In this document: positions 1 to 8,622 of the stretch, in pieces | Position numbering within the stretch: the first letter of the stretch is position 1 | Layout of the letters: each line of letters begins with the position of its first letter | Assembly (NCBI GenBank): GCA_001898485.1 | Contig: MKTY01000027.1 | Coordinates: forward strand, 372,001-436,000 | Direction: 5' to 3' | Length of the DNA stretch: 64,000 nt | DNA from: Sphingobacteriales bacterium 46-32 | GTDB lineage: Bacteria > Bacteroidota > Bacteroidia > Chitinophagales > Chitinophagaceae | Notes under the pieces: generated by a model | Seen by the model: only the letters and a program-made list of their open reading frames with translations | Told to the model about the DNA's origin: nothing | Databases searched by the model: none | Position numbers and translations under genes: made by a program

Positions 1-366
1 GCGGTCAGCCGCTTTTACCTTCAATGCATCGCCGGCAGTAGCGCTTTCATAAGCGCTCAGGCAAAACCCCCATGTCCAGGGAGCCATGTTGGAGAAACGG
101 GTAATATCGATGCGGGTATAGAGACCAGGGGCACTGGGATTGGCAGCATCATTGCGGGCCAGCAACCATTGCTCCTTTTCATTCCATTGAATGATATGAT
201 AACGGATACCGGGTTGTTGGGTCCATACAGTATCGGTTACATGATACCTGATACCATAATCGTCTACAAACTCTCCTTTAAACAAAGCCGGTATGGTGTC
301 ACGCTCCTGTGCAGTAGCAGAGATGCCAATTATAAGAAATAAAATACACAGACAGGATCGTATCAT
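1..366 (-). CDS. Secreted protein of unknown function (3' end outside window)
   Basis: An open frame runs on the minus strand from ATG at 366 to the window edge, giving 122 visible residues without a stop. The first 18 residues form a typical signal peptide (positive start MIRS, hydrophobic core, ISATAQ cleavage region), so the mature protein is exported. The rest is rich in Trp, Tyr and Asp and contains the segment HIIQWNEKEQWLLARND, which reads like a small lipocalin-like or beta-rich periplasmic protein. I recognise no family. The visible frame is clean and begins right after a non-coding stretch, which supports it as a real gene. Confidence 0.7.
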   Translation of the reverse strand, partial: MIRSCLCILFLIIGISATAQERDTIPALFKGEFVDDYGIRYHVTDTVWTQQPGIRYHIIQWNEKEQWLLARNDAANPSAPGLYTRIDITRFSNMAPWTWGFCLSAYESATAGDALKVKAADR

Positions 367-460
367 GCAGATTGAATAAGGAAACAAATATAAATATCGT
401 TTATCACTTACCTGTTATGTTTTGTCGAGACTTCTTACGAGTGGTTATGAAGTAATTTCA

Positions 461-521
461 TCTGCAGTCTTCTTCGTTTTCTGCGGACAAATTTCCGGCA
501 GACGGCGCAGATTTACGCAGA
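461..521. repeat. Degenerate copy of the TCTGCGG/ACGCAG dispersed repeat
   Basis: The gap 367-645 has no gene. Inside it, the words TCTGCAGTCTTCTTCG, TTCTGCGGACAAATTTCC and GATTTACGCAG closely match the unit that is tandemly repeated at 14682-15129. This is therefore a second, diverged, single-copy member of that family in the same window. The rest of the gap must hold the promoters of the two divergent flanking genes, but I see no clear box. Confidence 0.65.
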
Positions 522-645
522 CATACCGCTCTTCAGAGAACTGGCCCATGCTGAGGTCTGAATGGAGTCAATGGAGAATCTGGATATAATCGCATACTGA
601 GCTGAAGAAAGGTTGTACATTAGCCTGTACCAGACATTACTAAAT

Positions 646-1650
646 ATGCTGAACCGTTTACGTTACCGAAACACTTTCCAGATAATTGCACTTTCGCTGT
701 TTATACTCTTCGTGACCATTCAGTGCGGACGCAGTGGCAGTAAAAACGGGCCCGATAACCAAACAAAGAATTTCCGCGTCTGGGGTTACCTGTTTTCTCC
801 CGGACGATGGGATGAATCTATACAGCAGACCAATCCGGCGCAACTCACTGATATCAGCCTCGCCTTTATACAACCCGATGCGAGCGGACAGTTTGCCGAT
901 AATCCTTCTGCTGCCAGTGCTGTAAGCATCGCTAAAAACAATAAGTTGCGGGTTTATTTCAGTATTGGCGGCGGTGACCCTCCTGCACACTTTGAGGCGT
1001 TAATGCAACCGGCGCAGCGGGGTACTTTCATTCGCAATCTGGTGGATTTTACCAAAAAACATGGCTTTGATGGAATAGATGTAGATATTGAAAATTCGCT
1101 GATAAATGAACATTACGAAGGCTTCGTGAATGAATTATCCGTTGCGCTCAAGGCTGCCGGCAAACAAATGACAGCAGCGCTGGCATCCTGGAATGCCGGT
1201 AAAATCAGCGATCACACCCTGGCATTATTTGATGGCATTCTCGTGATGTCATACGATAAAACAGGACCCTGGAATCCTGCCAATGCCGGGCCGCACTCCC
1301 CGTTATCCATGCTGCAAGATGATTTCGTTTATTTCTCACAAACGCGCAAAGTACCTGCTGAAAAACTACTGATGGGATTGCCTTTTTATGGCTATGGTTT
1401 TGGTCCCGGTGCTCCGGAAAGCCTCACTTATAAGGACATTATACAGCGTTATGCAGGGGCTGAGCAAAAAGATGAAATAACCGTACCCGAAGGTGGTCAT
1501 ATCTACTACAATGGAATACCCACCATCCGCAGCAAGGTAGAGTATGTACTGAAAAATAAAGGCGGGGGGGTGATGATCTGGCAGTTATTGGGCGATTCAG
1601 AAGATCGCAGCTCGCTGCTGTACACCATTCGTAAAACCATCGATCCTTAA
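646..1650 (+). CDS. GH18-family chitinase-like lipoprotein
   Basis: A 334-residue protein of the glycoside hydrolase 18 type, expected to cleave beta-1,4 N-acetylglucosamine links in chitin or related glycans. The family active site DxxDxDxE is intact at about residues 142-149 (FDGIDVDIE). The SxGG strand motif (SIGGG) lies about 35 residues before it, and the substrate-binding MSYD motif near 216. The N-terminus has a positive stretch, a hydrophobic core and Cys27 in TIQC, which suggests a lipoprotein, though Gln before the Cys is unusual. I chose ATG at 646 over the upstream TTG at 613 because it gives a normal signal peptide. Its stop codon overlaps that of the convergent Nudix gene. The substrate is not proven. 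Confidence 0.85.
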   Translation: MLNRLRYRNTFQIIALSLFILFVTIQCGRSGSKNGPDNQTKNFRVWGYLFSPGRWDESIQQTNPAQLTDISLAFIQPDASGQFADNPSAASAVSIAKNNKLRVYFSIGGGDPPAHFEALMQPAQRGTFIRNLVDFTKKHGFDGIDVDIENSLINEHYEGFVNELSVALKAAGKQMTAALASWNAGKISDHTLALFDGILVMSYDKTGPWNPANAGPHSPLSMLQDDFVYFSQTRKVPAEKLLMGLPFYGYGFGPGAPESLTYKDIIQRYAGAEQKDEITVPEGGHIYYNGIPTIRSKVEYVLKNKGGGVMIWQLLGDSEDRSSLLYTIRKTIDP

Positions 1651-2231
1651 ATGGTGAACAAACCATGCAGTTGAGCATATTGCAGCAGCATGATTGTTTT
1701 GGCATCTTTGATCTGTCCGGTTCTTATCTGACTAACGGCATCGTCAAAATCCATTTCCAGTACCTCAATATCTTCCTGCTCCTCTTCTACCCCACCACCT
1801 GCGGCATGTTTCATGCCCGCATCGTATGCTGCTACAAAAAAGTAAAGTATTTCGGTAACGGATCCGGGCGACATATAAGCTTCCATCACTTTGGTGACTT
1901 CATGCACCACATAACCCGTTTCCTCTTCGGTTTCGCGCCTGATAGCTGCTTCCGGATTATCCTGGTCCAGTAAACCTGCACAGGCTTCGATAAGCATACC
2001 TCCGTCATTGCCATTGATGAACGTAGGCAGTCTGAATTGACGGGTAAGGATGACAGTACGCTTCTCTCTGTTATAAAGCAGGATAACCGCACCATTACCC
2101 CGGTCGTATGCTTCACGTGATTGCACCTGGCGGGTGCCATCATTTTTTTCAATTTCATATGTTACCTTTTTAAGCGTATACCAGTTATTGGAAAGTATCT
2201 CGGTGGAAAGAAGCTGAATGTTTTTAAACAT
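1647..2231 (-). CDS. nudK: NudK-type Nudix hydrolase (GDP-mannose pyrophosphatase-like)
   Basis: A 194-residue Nudix hydrolase that closely follows the E. coli NudK pattern: an N-terminal ILSNNWYTL strand, the YDRGNGAVILLYN block, QFRLPTFINGN, the AGLLD start of the Nudix box and its end RETEEETGY (residues 86-107), then YMSPGSVTE and a Gly-Gly-Val-Glu acidic loop. NudK hydrolyses GDP-mannose and other nucleoside diphosphate sugars in the cytoplasm. ATG at 2231 matches the family length; the longer frame to 2291 adds 20 Cys-rich residues with no counterpart. The stop TAA shares bases with the stop of the convergent GH18 gene (TTAA at 1647-1650), so the two 3' ends overlap by four bases. Confidence 0.88.
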   Translation of the reverse strand: MFKNIQLLSTEILSNNWYTLKKVTYEIEKNDGTRQVQSREAYDRGNGAVILLYNREKRTVILTRQFRLPTFINGNDGGMLIEACAGLLDQDNPEAAIRRETEEETGYVVHEVTKVMEAYMSPGSVTEILYFFVAAYDAGMKHAAGGGVEEEQEDIEVLEMDFDDAVSQIRTGQIKDAKTIMLLQYAQLHGLFTI

Positions 2232-2379
2232 ACCTTTTACAGATTTCTTATAACACAAGATACTGCACCGGTTGCAACATGGAATCAACATTGTGTAAAT
2301 GGCGTAATAGTTGTGTAAATAACGCAGAAAGGCTTATGCGTTTTTATCGCTGATCTGAAATTAGGTGTAAATTGTTCCG

Positions 2380-3207
2380 ATGAAGCTGCTGAAAATACAA
2401 CGATTCATTGCTATCCTGTATATTTTCTTTCTACTTCCTTTCCCGCTGCACGCGCAACAGGACAGTACAGGCCGTGTAATCGCTTTTTTTACAGGTAAGA
2501 ATGATCTGGCCCATATCAGCTTTATAGCCGAAGCGCACCCATGGCTCACAAAGGAATGTGCCGCTGCCGGATTGCAATACGATACAAGCAGCAACTGGGC
2601 TGCGATGACACCTGCCCTGCTCAGCCGTTACAGGTTGGTCATACTGCTTGATACACGACCTGATCTGCCGCAGGCACGACAGGCGCTGGAGCAGTACATG
2701 AAAAAAGGTGGTGGCCTGCTGGCATTTCATTTTTCAGCTTTTGCTCTCACGCCATCGGCCTATCCAGACAACTGGTCCTGGTATCATCATGAGTTACTGG
2801 GGGCCGGTTCTTATAAAGGAAATACCTGGCGGCCTGTTTCGGCTATATTACAGGTAATGGATAGTACTCATCCGGTAACCAAAGGACTGCCATCTTTGTT
2901 TCGTTCTGCGCCCAATGAATGGTATAGCTGGCAGGAAGATTTGCGGAACAATCCAGATATACAGCTATTACTGTCGATCGACAGCAGCAGTTTTCCTCTT
3001 GGCACCGGCCCCAAACCGCATGAAATCTGGCATCAGGGATTTTATCCTGTAGTATGGGCACACCGGCGTTATAAAATGGTTTATATAAACATGGGGCATA
3101 ATGATATGGACTACGAAGGCGGTACCAACCGCACGCTCAGTCACAGTTTTGGTGTAGCGGCTCAGGATCAGCTTATCCGTCAGGCGCTACGCTGGCTGGC
3201 TTTGTAA
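2380..3207 (+). CDS. Secreted ThuA-domain protein
   Basis: A 275-residue protein with a signal peptide (hydrophobic core ending LHAQ at about residue 25) followed by a ThuA-like, glutamine-amidotransferase-fold domain. Recognisable ThuA features are the opening strand VIAFFTGKND, the segment VILLDTRPD, the GGGLLAFHF loop, HPVTKGLP, and the late PVVWAHRR and INMGHNDMDYEG motifs. ThuA proteins occur in sugar-utilisation loci of Bacteroidota; their reaction is poorly defined. The last 21 bases overlap the 3' end of the convergent HxlR gene. The neighbouring genes do not form a sugar locus, so no pathway is assigned. Confidence 0.82.
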   Translation: MKLLKIQRFIAILYIFFLLPFPLHAQQDSTGRVIAFFTGKNDLAHISFIAEAHPWLTKECAAAGLQYDTSSNWAAMTPALLSRYRLVILLDTRPDLPQARQALEQYMKKGGGLLAFHFSAFALTPSAYPDNWSWYHHELLGAGSYKGNTWRPVSAILQVMDSTHPVTKGLPSLFRSAPNEWYSWQEDLRNNPDIQLLLSIDSSSFPLGTGPKPHEIWHQGFYPVVWAHRRYKMVYINMGHNDMDYEGGTNRTLSHSFGVAAQDQLIRQALRWLAL

Positions 3208-3579
3208 TTGTTTTTCTTCGCGCTCCTGTCTGGACTTTTCAAATACGCGTTTGCGGTGCTGACTGCCCCATTGATGCAGGGCTGTTGTGAGCGGAAACAA
3301 CGTCTCGCTATAGGCGGTGAGGCTGTATTCAACAGTAACGGGTGTGGAAGAAATAACCTTGCGTGTAACCAGGTCATTTAATTCCATCTCCTTGAGTTCT
3401 TTACTCAATACTCTTGGAGTAATATCTTCTACCCGGCGCTGCAGCTCTTTAAAACGGCGCGGGCCATCCTGCAGGCTAACAATGATCGGCAGTTTCCATT
3501 TTCCGCCCAGCACATATAATGCATCTTTTACAGCAACCATGGCGGCCGAACAGGATTCGGTTGTGCGCTTTTGTTCCAT
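3187..3579 (-). CDS. HxlR-family transcriptional regulator
   Basis: A 130-residue winged-helix regulator. The family hallmarks are present in order: CS near residue 10, VLGGKWKLPIIVSL (helix 1-2), GPRRFKELQR, the recognition region ITPRVLSKELKEME, and the wing VEYSLTAYSETL. HxlR proteins act as homodimers that sense aldehydes, quinones or disulfide stress and usually control a nearby oxidoreductase. Here the gene is divergent from a luciferase-like monooxygenase at 3798 across a 218-base gap, which makes that gene the likely target. Its end overlaps the ThuA gene by 21 bases. Confidence 0.9.
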   Translation of the reverse strand: MEQKRTTESCSAAMVAVKDALYVLGGKWKLPIIVSLQDGPRRFKELQRRVEDITPRVLSKELKEMELNDLVTRKVISSTPVTVEYSLTAYSETLFPLTTALHQWGSQHRKRVFEKSRQEREEKQLQSQPA

Positions 3580-3797
3580 TGGTTATTATTTTGGGGTGGT
3601 ATACAAAAGGATACTGCTATAACAAAAAATATAACTATTAAAAGAATAGCAGCAGCCTTGTGATAGTAACACAACAGCAACGGTATTGTTCGCAAGCACT
3701 GCCTGCTAAACTTTCCCGTCTGTATCCTGTTATAGGTAGCCGGATGCGCATTACCTTTAATAATTACTTTTAATAGCGGAGCTTACAATCAATTAAC

Positions 3798-4847
3798 ATG
3801 GAATTAGGTATTTACAGTTTCGGAGAAATGGGTGTGGATCCCGTATCGGGTCAGCGCATCAGTGGTGAACAACGTATGCAGCAATTGCTGGAAGAGATAA
3901 GGCTTACTGAGCAGGTTGGACTGGATGTATATGCCATTGGTGAACATCACCGGCGTGATTATCTGGTATCTGCTCCCGCTGTAGTGTTGGCTGCAGCAGC
4001 TGCGCAGACAGAAAAAATACGTCTGTCAAGTGCTGTTACTGTGCTTAGTTCAGATGATCCGGTACGTGTATTTCAGCAGTTTGCTACTGTAGACCTGATC
4101 TCGAAAGGAAGGGCCGAGATCATGGCTGGCCGGGGGTCTTTTATTGAATCCTTTCCATTGTTTGGTTATAACCTCGATGATTATGATGCCCTGTTTGCAG
4201 AGAAACTTGGATTACTGCTGGAGATCAGCAAACAGGAGGTAATAAACTGGAAGGGTGAGTTTCGGGCGCCCATCCGCAATCAACCCGTTTATCCCCGGCC
4301 TGCTCAAACACAGCTGCCGGTATGGGTGGCTATTGGAGGTACACCAGAGTCGGTAATACGTGCCGGCAAACTTGGCCTGCCGATGGCACTCGCTATTATT
4401 GGCGGCATGCCTGCCCGTTTTGCAGGTCTGACTGACCTTTATAAAAAAACATATACAGCTGCCGGCCATACGCAACCCTGGCAATTGGGCATTAATGGCC
4501 ATGTATATGTGGCAGATAATTCGCAGCAGGCTGCCGATGAGTTTTATCCATCCTATGCCGAAGTAATGAGCCGTATTGGCCGCGAACGTGGCTGGCCGGC
4601 ACTCAACCGTGAACAGTATGAAGCCATGCGCTCGCCCAAAGCCTCGCTGATGGTGGGAAGCCCGCAGGAGGTTATTGACAAGATGCTATATCAGTATGAA
4701 CTATTTGGGAATACCCGTTTTATGGCACAAATGACCGTTGGTCCTATTGCACATAAGCAGGTTTTGCGTTCGATTGAGTTGTTTGGTACTATGGTGGCGC
4801 CCGTGGTACGTCAGCATGTGGCGGCAAAACAGGCAACAAAGGCCTGA
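3798..4847 (+). CDS. LLM-class flavin-dependent oxidoreductase
   Basis: A 349-residue luciferase-like monooxygenase (TIM barrel) that would use reduced flavin to oxidise an unknown small molecule in the cytoplasm. Typical segments are [15 protein letters not shown] near residue 45, [17 protein letters not shown], the [20 protein letters not shown] block near 110-125 and the [12 protein letters not shown] flavin/phosphate loop. It stands alone, divergent from the HxlR regulator, a common pairing in which the regulator induces the enzyme. A TACTTTTA sequence about 30 bases upstream resembles the Bacteroidota -7 box. No signal peptide is present. Confidence 0.88.
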   Translation: MELGIYSFGEMGVDPVSGQRISGEQRMQQLLEEIRLTEQVGLDVYAIGEHHRRDYLVSAPAVVLAAAAAQTEKIRLSSAVTVLSSDDPVRVFQQFATVDLISKGRAEIMAGRGSFIESFPLFGYNLDDYDALFAEKLGLLLEISKQEVINWKGEFRAPIRNQPVYPRPAQTQLPVWVAIGGTPESVIRAGKLGLPMALAIIGGMPARFAGLTDLYKKTYTAAGHTQPWQLGINGHVYVADNSQQAADEFYPSYAEVMSRIGRERGWPALNREQYEAMRSPKASLMVGSPQEVIDKMLYQYELFGNTRFMAQMTVGPIAHKQVLRSIELFGTMVAPVVRQHVAAKQATKA

Positions 4848-4930
4848 GCATCGTAAAAAATACAGGTATTTCCACTTAGTATAACGATGCGGATTGTGCT
4901 AGCTTAGCAGGAACTATTAATGCCAGTATC

Positions 4931-6538
4931 TTGAAAAAAACCATCCTGCTTCTGGGCCTTTTGCTGGGCTTTGCGGCACTGTGGGCACAGCCCTTTGCCG
5001 ACACTACCTCAGCTTTGAAAGAGCAAAAAGACAATGTGATCCGCAGAGGAACGGTCATTAAGATCGAAAATCTCGGTTTTAATGTCAACTCCGAATTCGC
5101 TGAACTGCGGCCCACAGTATCTGCTGATGGCAATCTTCTTTTTTTCATCTGCGAAAATCATCCTTACAATACACATTACAGGGGTATCCGCAACTCGCAG
5201 GATATCTGGTTTTCGGAACGCGATAGTGCCGGCAATTGGGGTGAAGCACAGCACCTGGGATATCCACTCAATACTTATTATTATAATGCCGTGTACTGGA
5301 TCTCACCCGATAACAACCGCATTCTTATCCGTAATGCATTTGTAAATGGCGATTATGTGGGTAATGGTGTAAGCATGAGTTATCGTACCCGCAACGGAGG
5401 CTGGAGCAAGCCCGAAATGCTGCATATTAAAAACTATCCCAAATATGACCGTGGCCGGCAGAACGGCGCAACGATGGCACACGACGGTCAAACCCTCCTG
5501 CTGTATATGTCTGAAGAAAAAGGCAGCTACAACAATGACCTTTATGTATGTTTTCTGCAGCCTGATGGCAGCTGGTCAGAACCCAAAAGCCTGGGTAAAA
5601 AAATAAATCTGAAAGAGTTTAATGAAATGACTCCTTACCTGGCTGCTGATGGTGAAACACTTTACTTCAGCAGCGACAGAACGGGTGGTGTTGGCGACAA
5701 CGACATCTGGATGACAAAGCGTCTTGATGACACCTGGCAGAAATGGAGTGACCCTCAAAATCTGGGAGAGCCTATTAATACTACTGACTGGGATGCTTTC
5801 TTCACCCTCGATGCAGGCGGTGAATATGCGTATATGACCACCAGCCTCAACACCTTTGGCGAAAGTGATATTGTGCGCGTGAAACTGCTGGAAAAAGAAC
5901 GTCCCAACCCTGTTGTGATCGTTACCGGCAATGTATATGATGCCAAGACCAAAAAACCGCTGAGTGCTTCACTCGTATACCAGACACTGCCATCCGGAAC
6001 GGAAGCCGGCAACGGCGTATCGAGCCCGGATGACGGAGCATTTAAGATTGTACTGCCTTATGATAAAAACTACCTGATACGTGCCACTGCCGATCATTAT
6101 TTTGCGCAATCTGAAAACCTGAAACTCGACTCCCTGGCCAAAGCGGGCTTTATGGAAGTACATAAAGACCTCTATCTCATGCCTATTGAAATAGGCCAGG
6201 TGGTGCGTCTCAACAATGTATTCTTTGACTACGATAAATGGAATCTGCGGCCAGAATCATTTGTTGAACTCGACCGTGTTGTAAAACTGTTAAAAGAGAA
6301 TCCGGCTATCGTCATTGAAATGAGCGCTCATACAGACAGCCGTGGTTCGGATGCCTATAACTTTACGCTGAGTGATAACCGGGCACGCTCTGTTATGGAA
6401 TATATTTTATCGAAAGGAATCTCCACAGACCGTATTACATCAAAAGGCTATGGCGAAACAAAGCCAGTAATGCCGAATGATTCGGAACTGAATATGCAGC
6501 TGAACCGGCGGGTGGAGTTTACAATTATGAAAAACTGA
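4931..6538 (+). CDS. OmpA-family protein with PD40 beta-propeller repeats
   Basis: A 535-residue envelope protein. A signal peptide (MKKTILLLG to LWAQ) is followed by several WD40-like PD40 repeats at about 55-320 with the pattern L.P..S.DG..L.F.S....G..DIW. A carboxypeptidase-regulatory-like beta sandwich (VIVTGNVYDAKTKKPLSA) follows, then a C-terminal OmpA domain (about 425-535). The OmpA peptidoglycan-binding residues are visible in AHTDSRGSDAYN and LNRRVEF. Proteins of this layout anchor outer-membrane assemblies, including type IX secretion or motility parts, to peptidoglycan. The only start giving the signal peptide is TTG at 4931; the ATG at 4920 is out of frame. Confidence 0.87.
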   Translation: MKKTILLLGLLLGFAALWAQPFADTTSALKEQKDNVIRRGTVIKIENLGFNVNSEFAELRPTVSADGNLLFFICENHPYNTHYRGIRNSQDIWFSERDSAGNWGEAQHLGYPLNTYYYNAVYWISPDNNRILIRNAFVNGDYVGNGVSMSYRTRNGGWSKPEMLHIKNYPKYDRGRQNGATMAHDGQTLLLYMSEEKGSYNNDLYVCFLQPDGSWSEPKSLGKKINLKEFNEMTPYLAADGETLYFSSDRTGGVGDNDIWMTKRLDDTWQKWSDPQNLGEPINTTDWDAFFTLDAGGEYAYMTTSLNTFGESDIVRVKLLEKERPNPVVIVTGNVYDAKTKKPLSASLVYQTLPSGTEAGNGVSSPDDGAFKIVLPYDKNYLIRATADHYFAQSENLKLDSLAKAGFMEVHKDLYLMPIEIGQVVRLNNVFFDYDKWNLRPESFVELDRVVKLLKENPAIVIEMSAHTDSRGSDAYNFTLSDNRARSVMEYILSKGISTDRITSKGYGETKPVMPNDSELNMQLNRRVEFTIMKN

Positions 6539-6572
6539 TTCGTCCCCTTAAATTGCAGCACAAACAGGCAGA

Positions 6573-7025
6573 ATGATCAAAACAATTGAGCTGGCGCCAT
6601 ACCGGCGCTGGTTTCGAACCACGCTGACCATTGCTATTTTACTGGTGGCAGGCAGTATGCTGCTGGTGTGGCTGCGGGCAAACCCGGTGCTGGAACCATC
6701 ATCGGCAAAGCTGATCCGGAATCTGTTGCTGTATGGACCATTATGTCTCGCTTTTGCTTTTACTTTTTATATCCGTAAACAGCGGGAGATCATGATGGCC
6801 ATACCGGATTTTGAGTCCAGAAAAAACTTTCATCAGTCGCTTTTCCGCAAACGGCTTTACTGGTGTGTTATAAGCACCACCCTGGCCTGCACACTGTACT
6901 GGTTATTAACTCACCCTTTTTATCTGTATGTTTCCCTGTTTGAAATTGTAGGTGTGTTGCTGAGTTTTCCTCACCCATTTATTTTCAAACGTGAGTTGCA
7001 GGATCCGGAAATTGTGTTTATATAA
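6573..7025 (+). CDS. Small integral membrane protein, unknown function
   Basis: A 150-residue protein that begins 34 bases after the OmpA gene and probably shares its transcript. Hydrophobic stretches at about 17-36, 50-66, 95-112 and 116-132 suggest four inner-membrane helices. Basic loops (YIRKQREIM and FRKRLYW) lie between the second and third and predict a cytoplasmic face there. No family motif is recognised. The start ATG is clear, codon use resembles the neighbours, and a strong hairpin follows the stop, which together support a real gene. Confidence 0.65.
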   Translation: MIKTIELAPYRRWFRTTLTIAILLVAGSMLLVWLRANPVLEPSSAKLIRNLLLYGPLCLAFAFTFYIRKQREIMMAIPDFESRKNFHQSLFRKRLYWCVISTTLACTLYWLLTHPFYLYVSLFEIVGVLLSFPHPFIFKRELQDPEIVFI

Positions 7026-7058
7026 AATCCTGGCCCCGCCTGGGCGGGACACAGGATT
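7026..7058. terminator. Bidirectional hairpin terminator
   Basis: AATCCTG pairs with CAGGATT and, inside it, CCCGCC pairs with GGCGGG around a two-base loop. The hairpin starts directly at the end of the 150-residue gene and sits in the 56-base gap between two convergent genes, so it can stop transcription from both sides. Confidence 0.8.
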
Positions 7059-7081
7059 ATACCCCTTGTTATGAAAGACAG

Positions 7082-7711
7082 TTAAAAACGGCCGAATTTC
7101 ATAGTCACGTTATAGTTTACAGCCCGCAGATCCTTATCCTTCATGCCTATTCCATCACTGCCAAATGTAGCCCGGTAAGATACACCGGGACTCAGCCGCA
7201 TCCATTTAAACAGGTTCATCTCCAGTTGCACACCCGGCTCGGCCACTACAAACCAGTTTTCGTCATGCACATCATCATATTCCCTGTCGTGGAAGCCATA
7301 ACGCGGATACTGAAGTGTAAATCCGGCTCCTGACATAAGCTGAAAAACCAGGTGTACCGGTTTGTTGGACCCCAGTACATATTCGGTCATCAATCCAAAC
7401 TGGCCATATTGCCAGGTTTGATTATGATCCGGATCTACTGCGAGAGATGCCGGCACACGCAGATTATTGGTAGTCGCCGACATAGCCAGTCCCAGCATGA
7501 ATTTCTGATTGATAAACCAGCCGCCATATAATCCCGCTATATTGGCATATTTACCCCGGATAGTTGTAAAAGAATTGGTTGCTGCGCCATATCCACCCGA
7601 ATGACGGATATCATTTTTAAAAATCGTATTCACTTTTCCCGACTGTGCCATGGCCTCCGATGCCAGTAATAATATTGCCAGTCCCGTCACGATGAGTTTA
7701 CACTGTTTCAT
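7082..7711 (-). CDS. Outer-membrane beta-barrel-like protein
   Basis: A 209-residue protein with a signal peptide ending in AMAQ at about residue 23. The rest has alternating hydrophobic and polar strands with many Gly and aromatic residues (YGGWFINQKFMLGLAMS, FVVAEPGVQLEMNLF, LSPGVSYRATFGS). It closes with a strand ending in aromatic FGRF, typical of small outer-membrane barrels recognised by BAM. No enzyme motif is visible. The length fits an eight-strand barrel. The gene is monocistronic and convergent with the operon to its left, with a hairpin between them. Confidence 0.7.
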   Translation of the reverse strand: MKQCKLIVTGLAILLLASEAMAQSGKVNTIFKNDIRHSGGYGAATNSFTTIRGKYANIAGLYGGWFINQKFMLGLAMSATTNNLRVPASLAVDPDHNQTWQYGQFGLMTEYVLGSNKPVHLVFQLMSGAGFTLQYPRYGFHDREYDDVHDENWFVVAEPGVQLEMNLFKWMRLSPGVSYRATFGSDGIGMKDKDLRAVNYNVTMKFGRF

Positions 7712-7851
7712 GGTATTCTGTTGTTTATTTTATGTATTAACAACCATGCAGACCTTTACCCCTATGCCGGATAAAATTTTTAAGAAACCGGTGGATTTTG
7801 CCAGCCGGTTTTTTCAGTAACTTTCCTGTTTGACCACTTAAAACGAGCTAC

Positions 7852-8406
7852 ATGCAAAAGGATTTTAAACAGCTTAGGGACAAAGTGACTACCTATCAGG
7901 AAGTGCTTGCCAATACCCACCGCTACCGGCAGGAATGGAAGGATCATACGCGCGACTTTATCAGAACCTCACTGACCCAGATCATCGATGAAACCGGTCT
8001 GCGGGCGCGGATTACAGAACGAACCCAGATTGAGAATCTGGAGGCAGTGGTACTGGACCTGGGGCGTAGCAGCAGCGGCCTCTCCGAAAACCTGGAAAAT
8101 ACCGATCTGAAACATACCATGGTAAAGAATAATGGTTCACTTATTTACCAGCAATTGTTTAATGGTAAGATTATGGTGATGCTGACCAATCCCTATATCG
8201 AGGGATATGGCGAACCCAAACCGGCACGCAGTCTTGAAATCGTGCGTCCGGAAGAACTCACTCCCACGCTGATGTATGCGCATACCGAGCAGTTGCTGAA
8301 TGACCTGATAGAATGGGAAGACTTTGATGATGATGATCACGGCCGCAAACCGGCATTTCAACCAATAGGATTTCAGCATTCGCTGGGAAATGGAGAAAAC
8401 AGGTAA
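7852..8406 (+). CDS. Conserved-looking cytoplasmic protein, unknown function
   Basis: A 184-residue protein with no signal peptide and no membrane segment. The N-terminal 60 residues are charged and likely helical (FKQLRDKVTTYQEVL, YRQEWKDHTRDF). The middle holds a beta-rich part with LIYQQLFNGKIMVMLTNPYIEGYG, and the C-terminus has an acidic run WEDFDDDDHG. I do not recognise a characterised family. A TAACTTTC sequence about 33 bases upstream resembles a weak TAnnTTTG promoter box. The gene stands alone, convergent with the giant adhesin gene. Confidence 0.6.
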   Translation: MQKDFKQLRDKVTTYQEVLANTHRYRQEWKDHTRDFIRTSLTQIIDETGLRARITERTQIENLEAVVLDLGRSSSGLSENLENTDLKHTMVKNNGSLIYQQLFNGKIMVMLTNPYIEGYGEPKPARSLEIVRPEELTPTLMYAHTEQLLNDLIEWEDFDDDDHGRKPAFQPIGFQHSLGNGENR

Positions 8407-8412
8407 GGTAAT

Positions 8413-8428
8413 GTGCTGAGGTGCTAAT
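8413..8428. repeat. Two-unit remnant of the GTGCTRAT array family
   Basis: GTGCTGAG followed by GTGCTAAT, two adjacent 8-bp units seven bases after the stop of the 184-residue gene. It is a degenerate single arm of the family seen in full form at 26594, 30041, 30694, 34437 and 55585. Confidence 0.6.
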
Positions 8429-8479
8429 AATATTTTAGTTGAGCTCACTATCATTGTCGCAATATGCATGCTTCCTGTT

Positions 8480-8550
8480 GAAGGTGTAAGGTAAAAGGGA
8501 GAAGGTGTAGGGTGTAATAAGCTGCTTTTGCCTTCTACCTTTTACCTTAC
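8480..8550. repeat. Inverted AAGGTRW-type array
   Basis: The left arm (8480-8519) carries units such as AAGGTGT and AAGGTAA. The right arm (8531-8550) reads CCTTCTACCTTTTACCTTAC, the reverse complement type. The arms are 11 bases apart and could fold into a hairpin upstream of the conventional terminator at 8568. Confidence 0.7.
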
Positions 8551-8567
8551 GTCTTTCATAGTGCTCC

Positions 8568-8603
8568 AATAAATAAAGGCCCTTTTCGGGGCCTTTATTT
8601 ATT
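8568..8603. terminator. Strong bidirectional terminator
   Basis: AATAAATAAAGGCC pairs perfectly with GGCCTTTATTTATT around a short TTTTCG-containing loop. The A/T-rich outer stem gives a U-run in both directions. It sits between the convergent 184-residue gene and the giant adhesin gene. Confidence 0.88.
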
Positions 8604-8622
8604 ATTTCAGTGAAATGATTGT

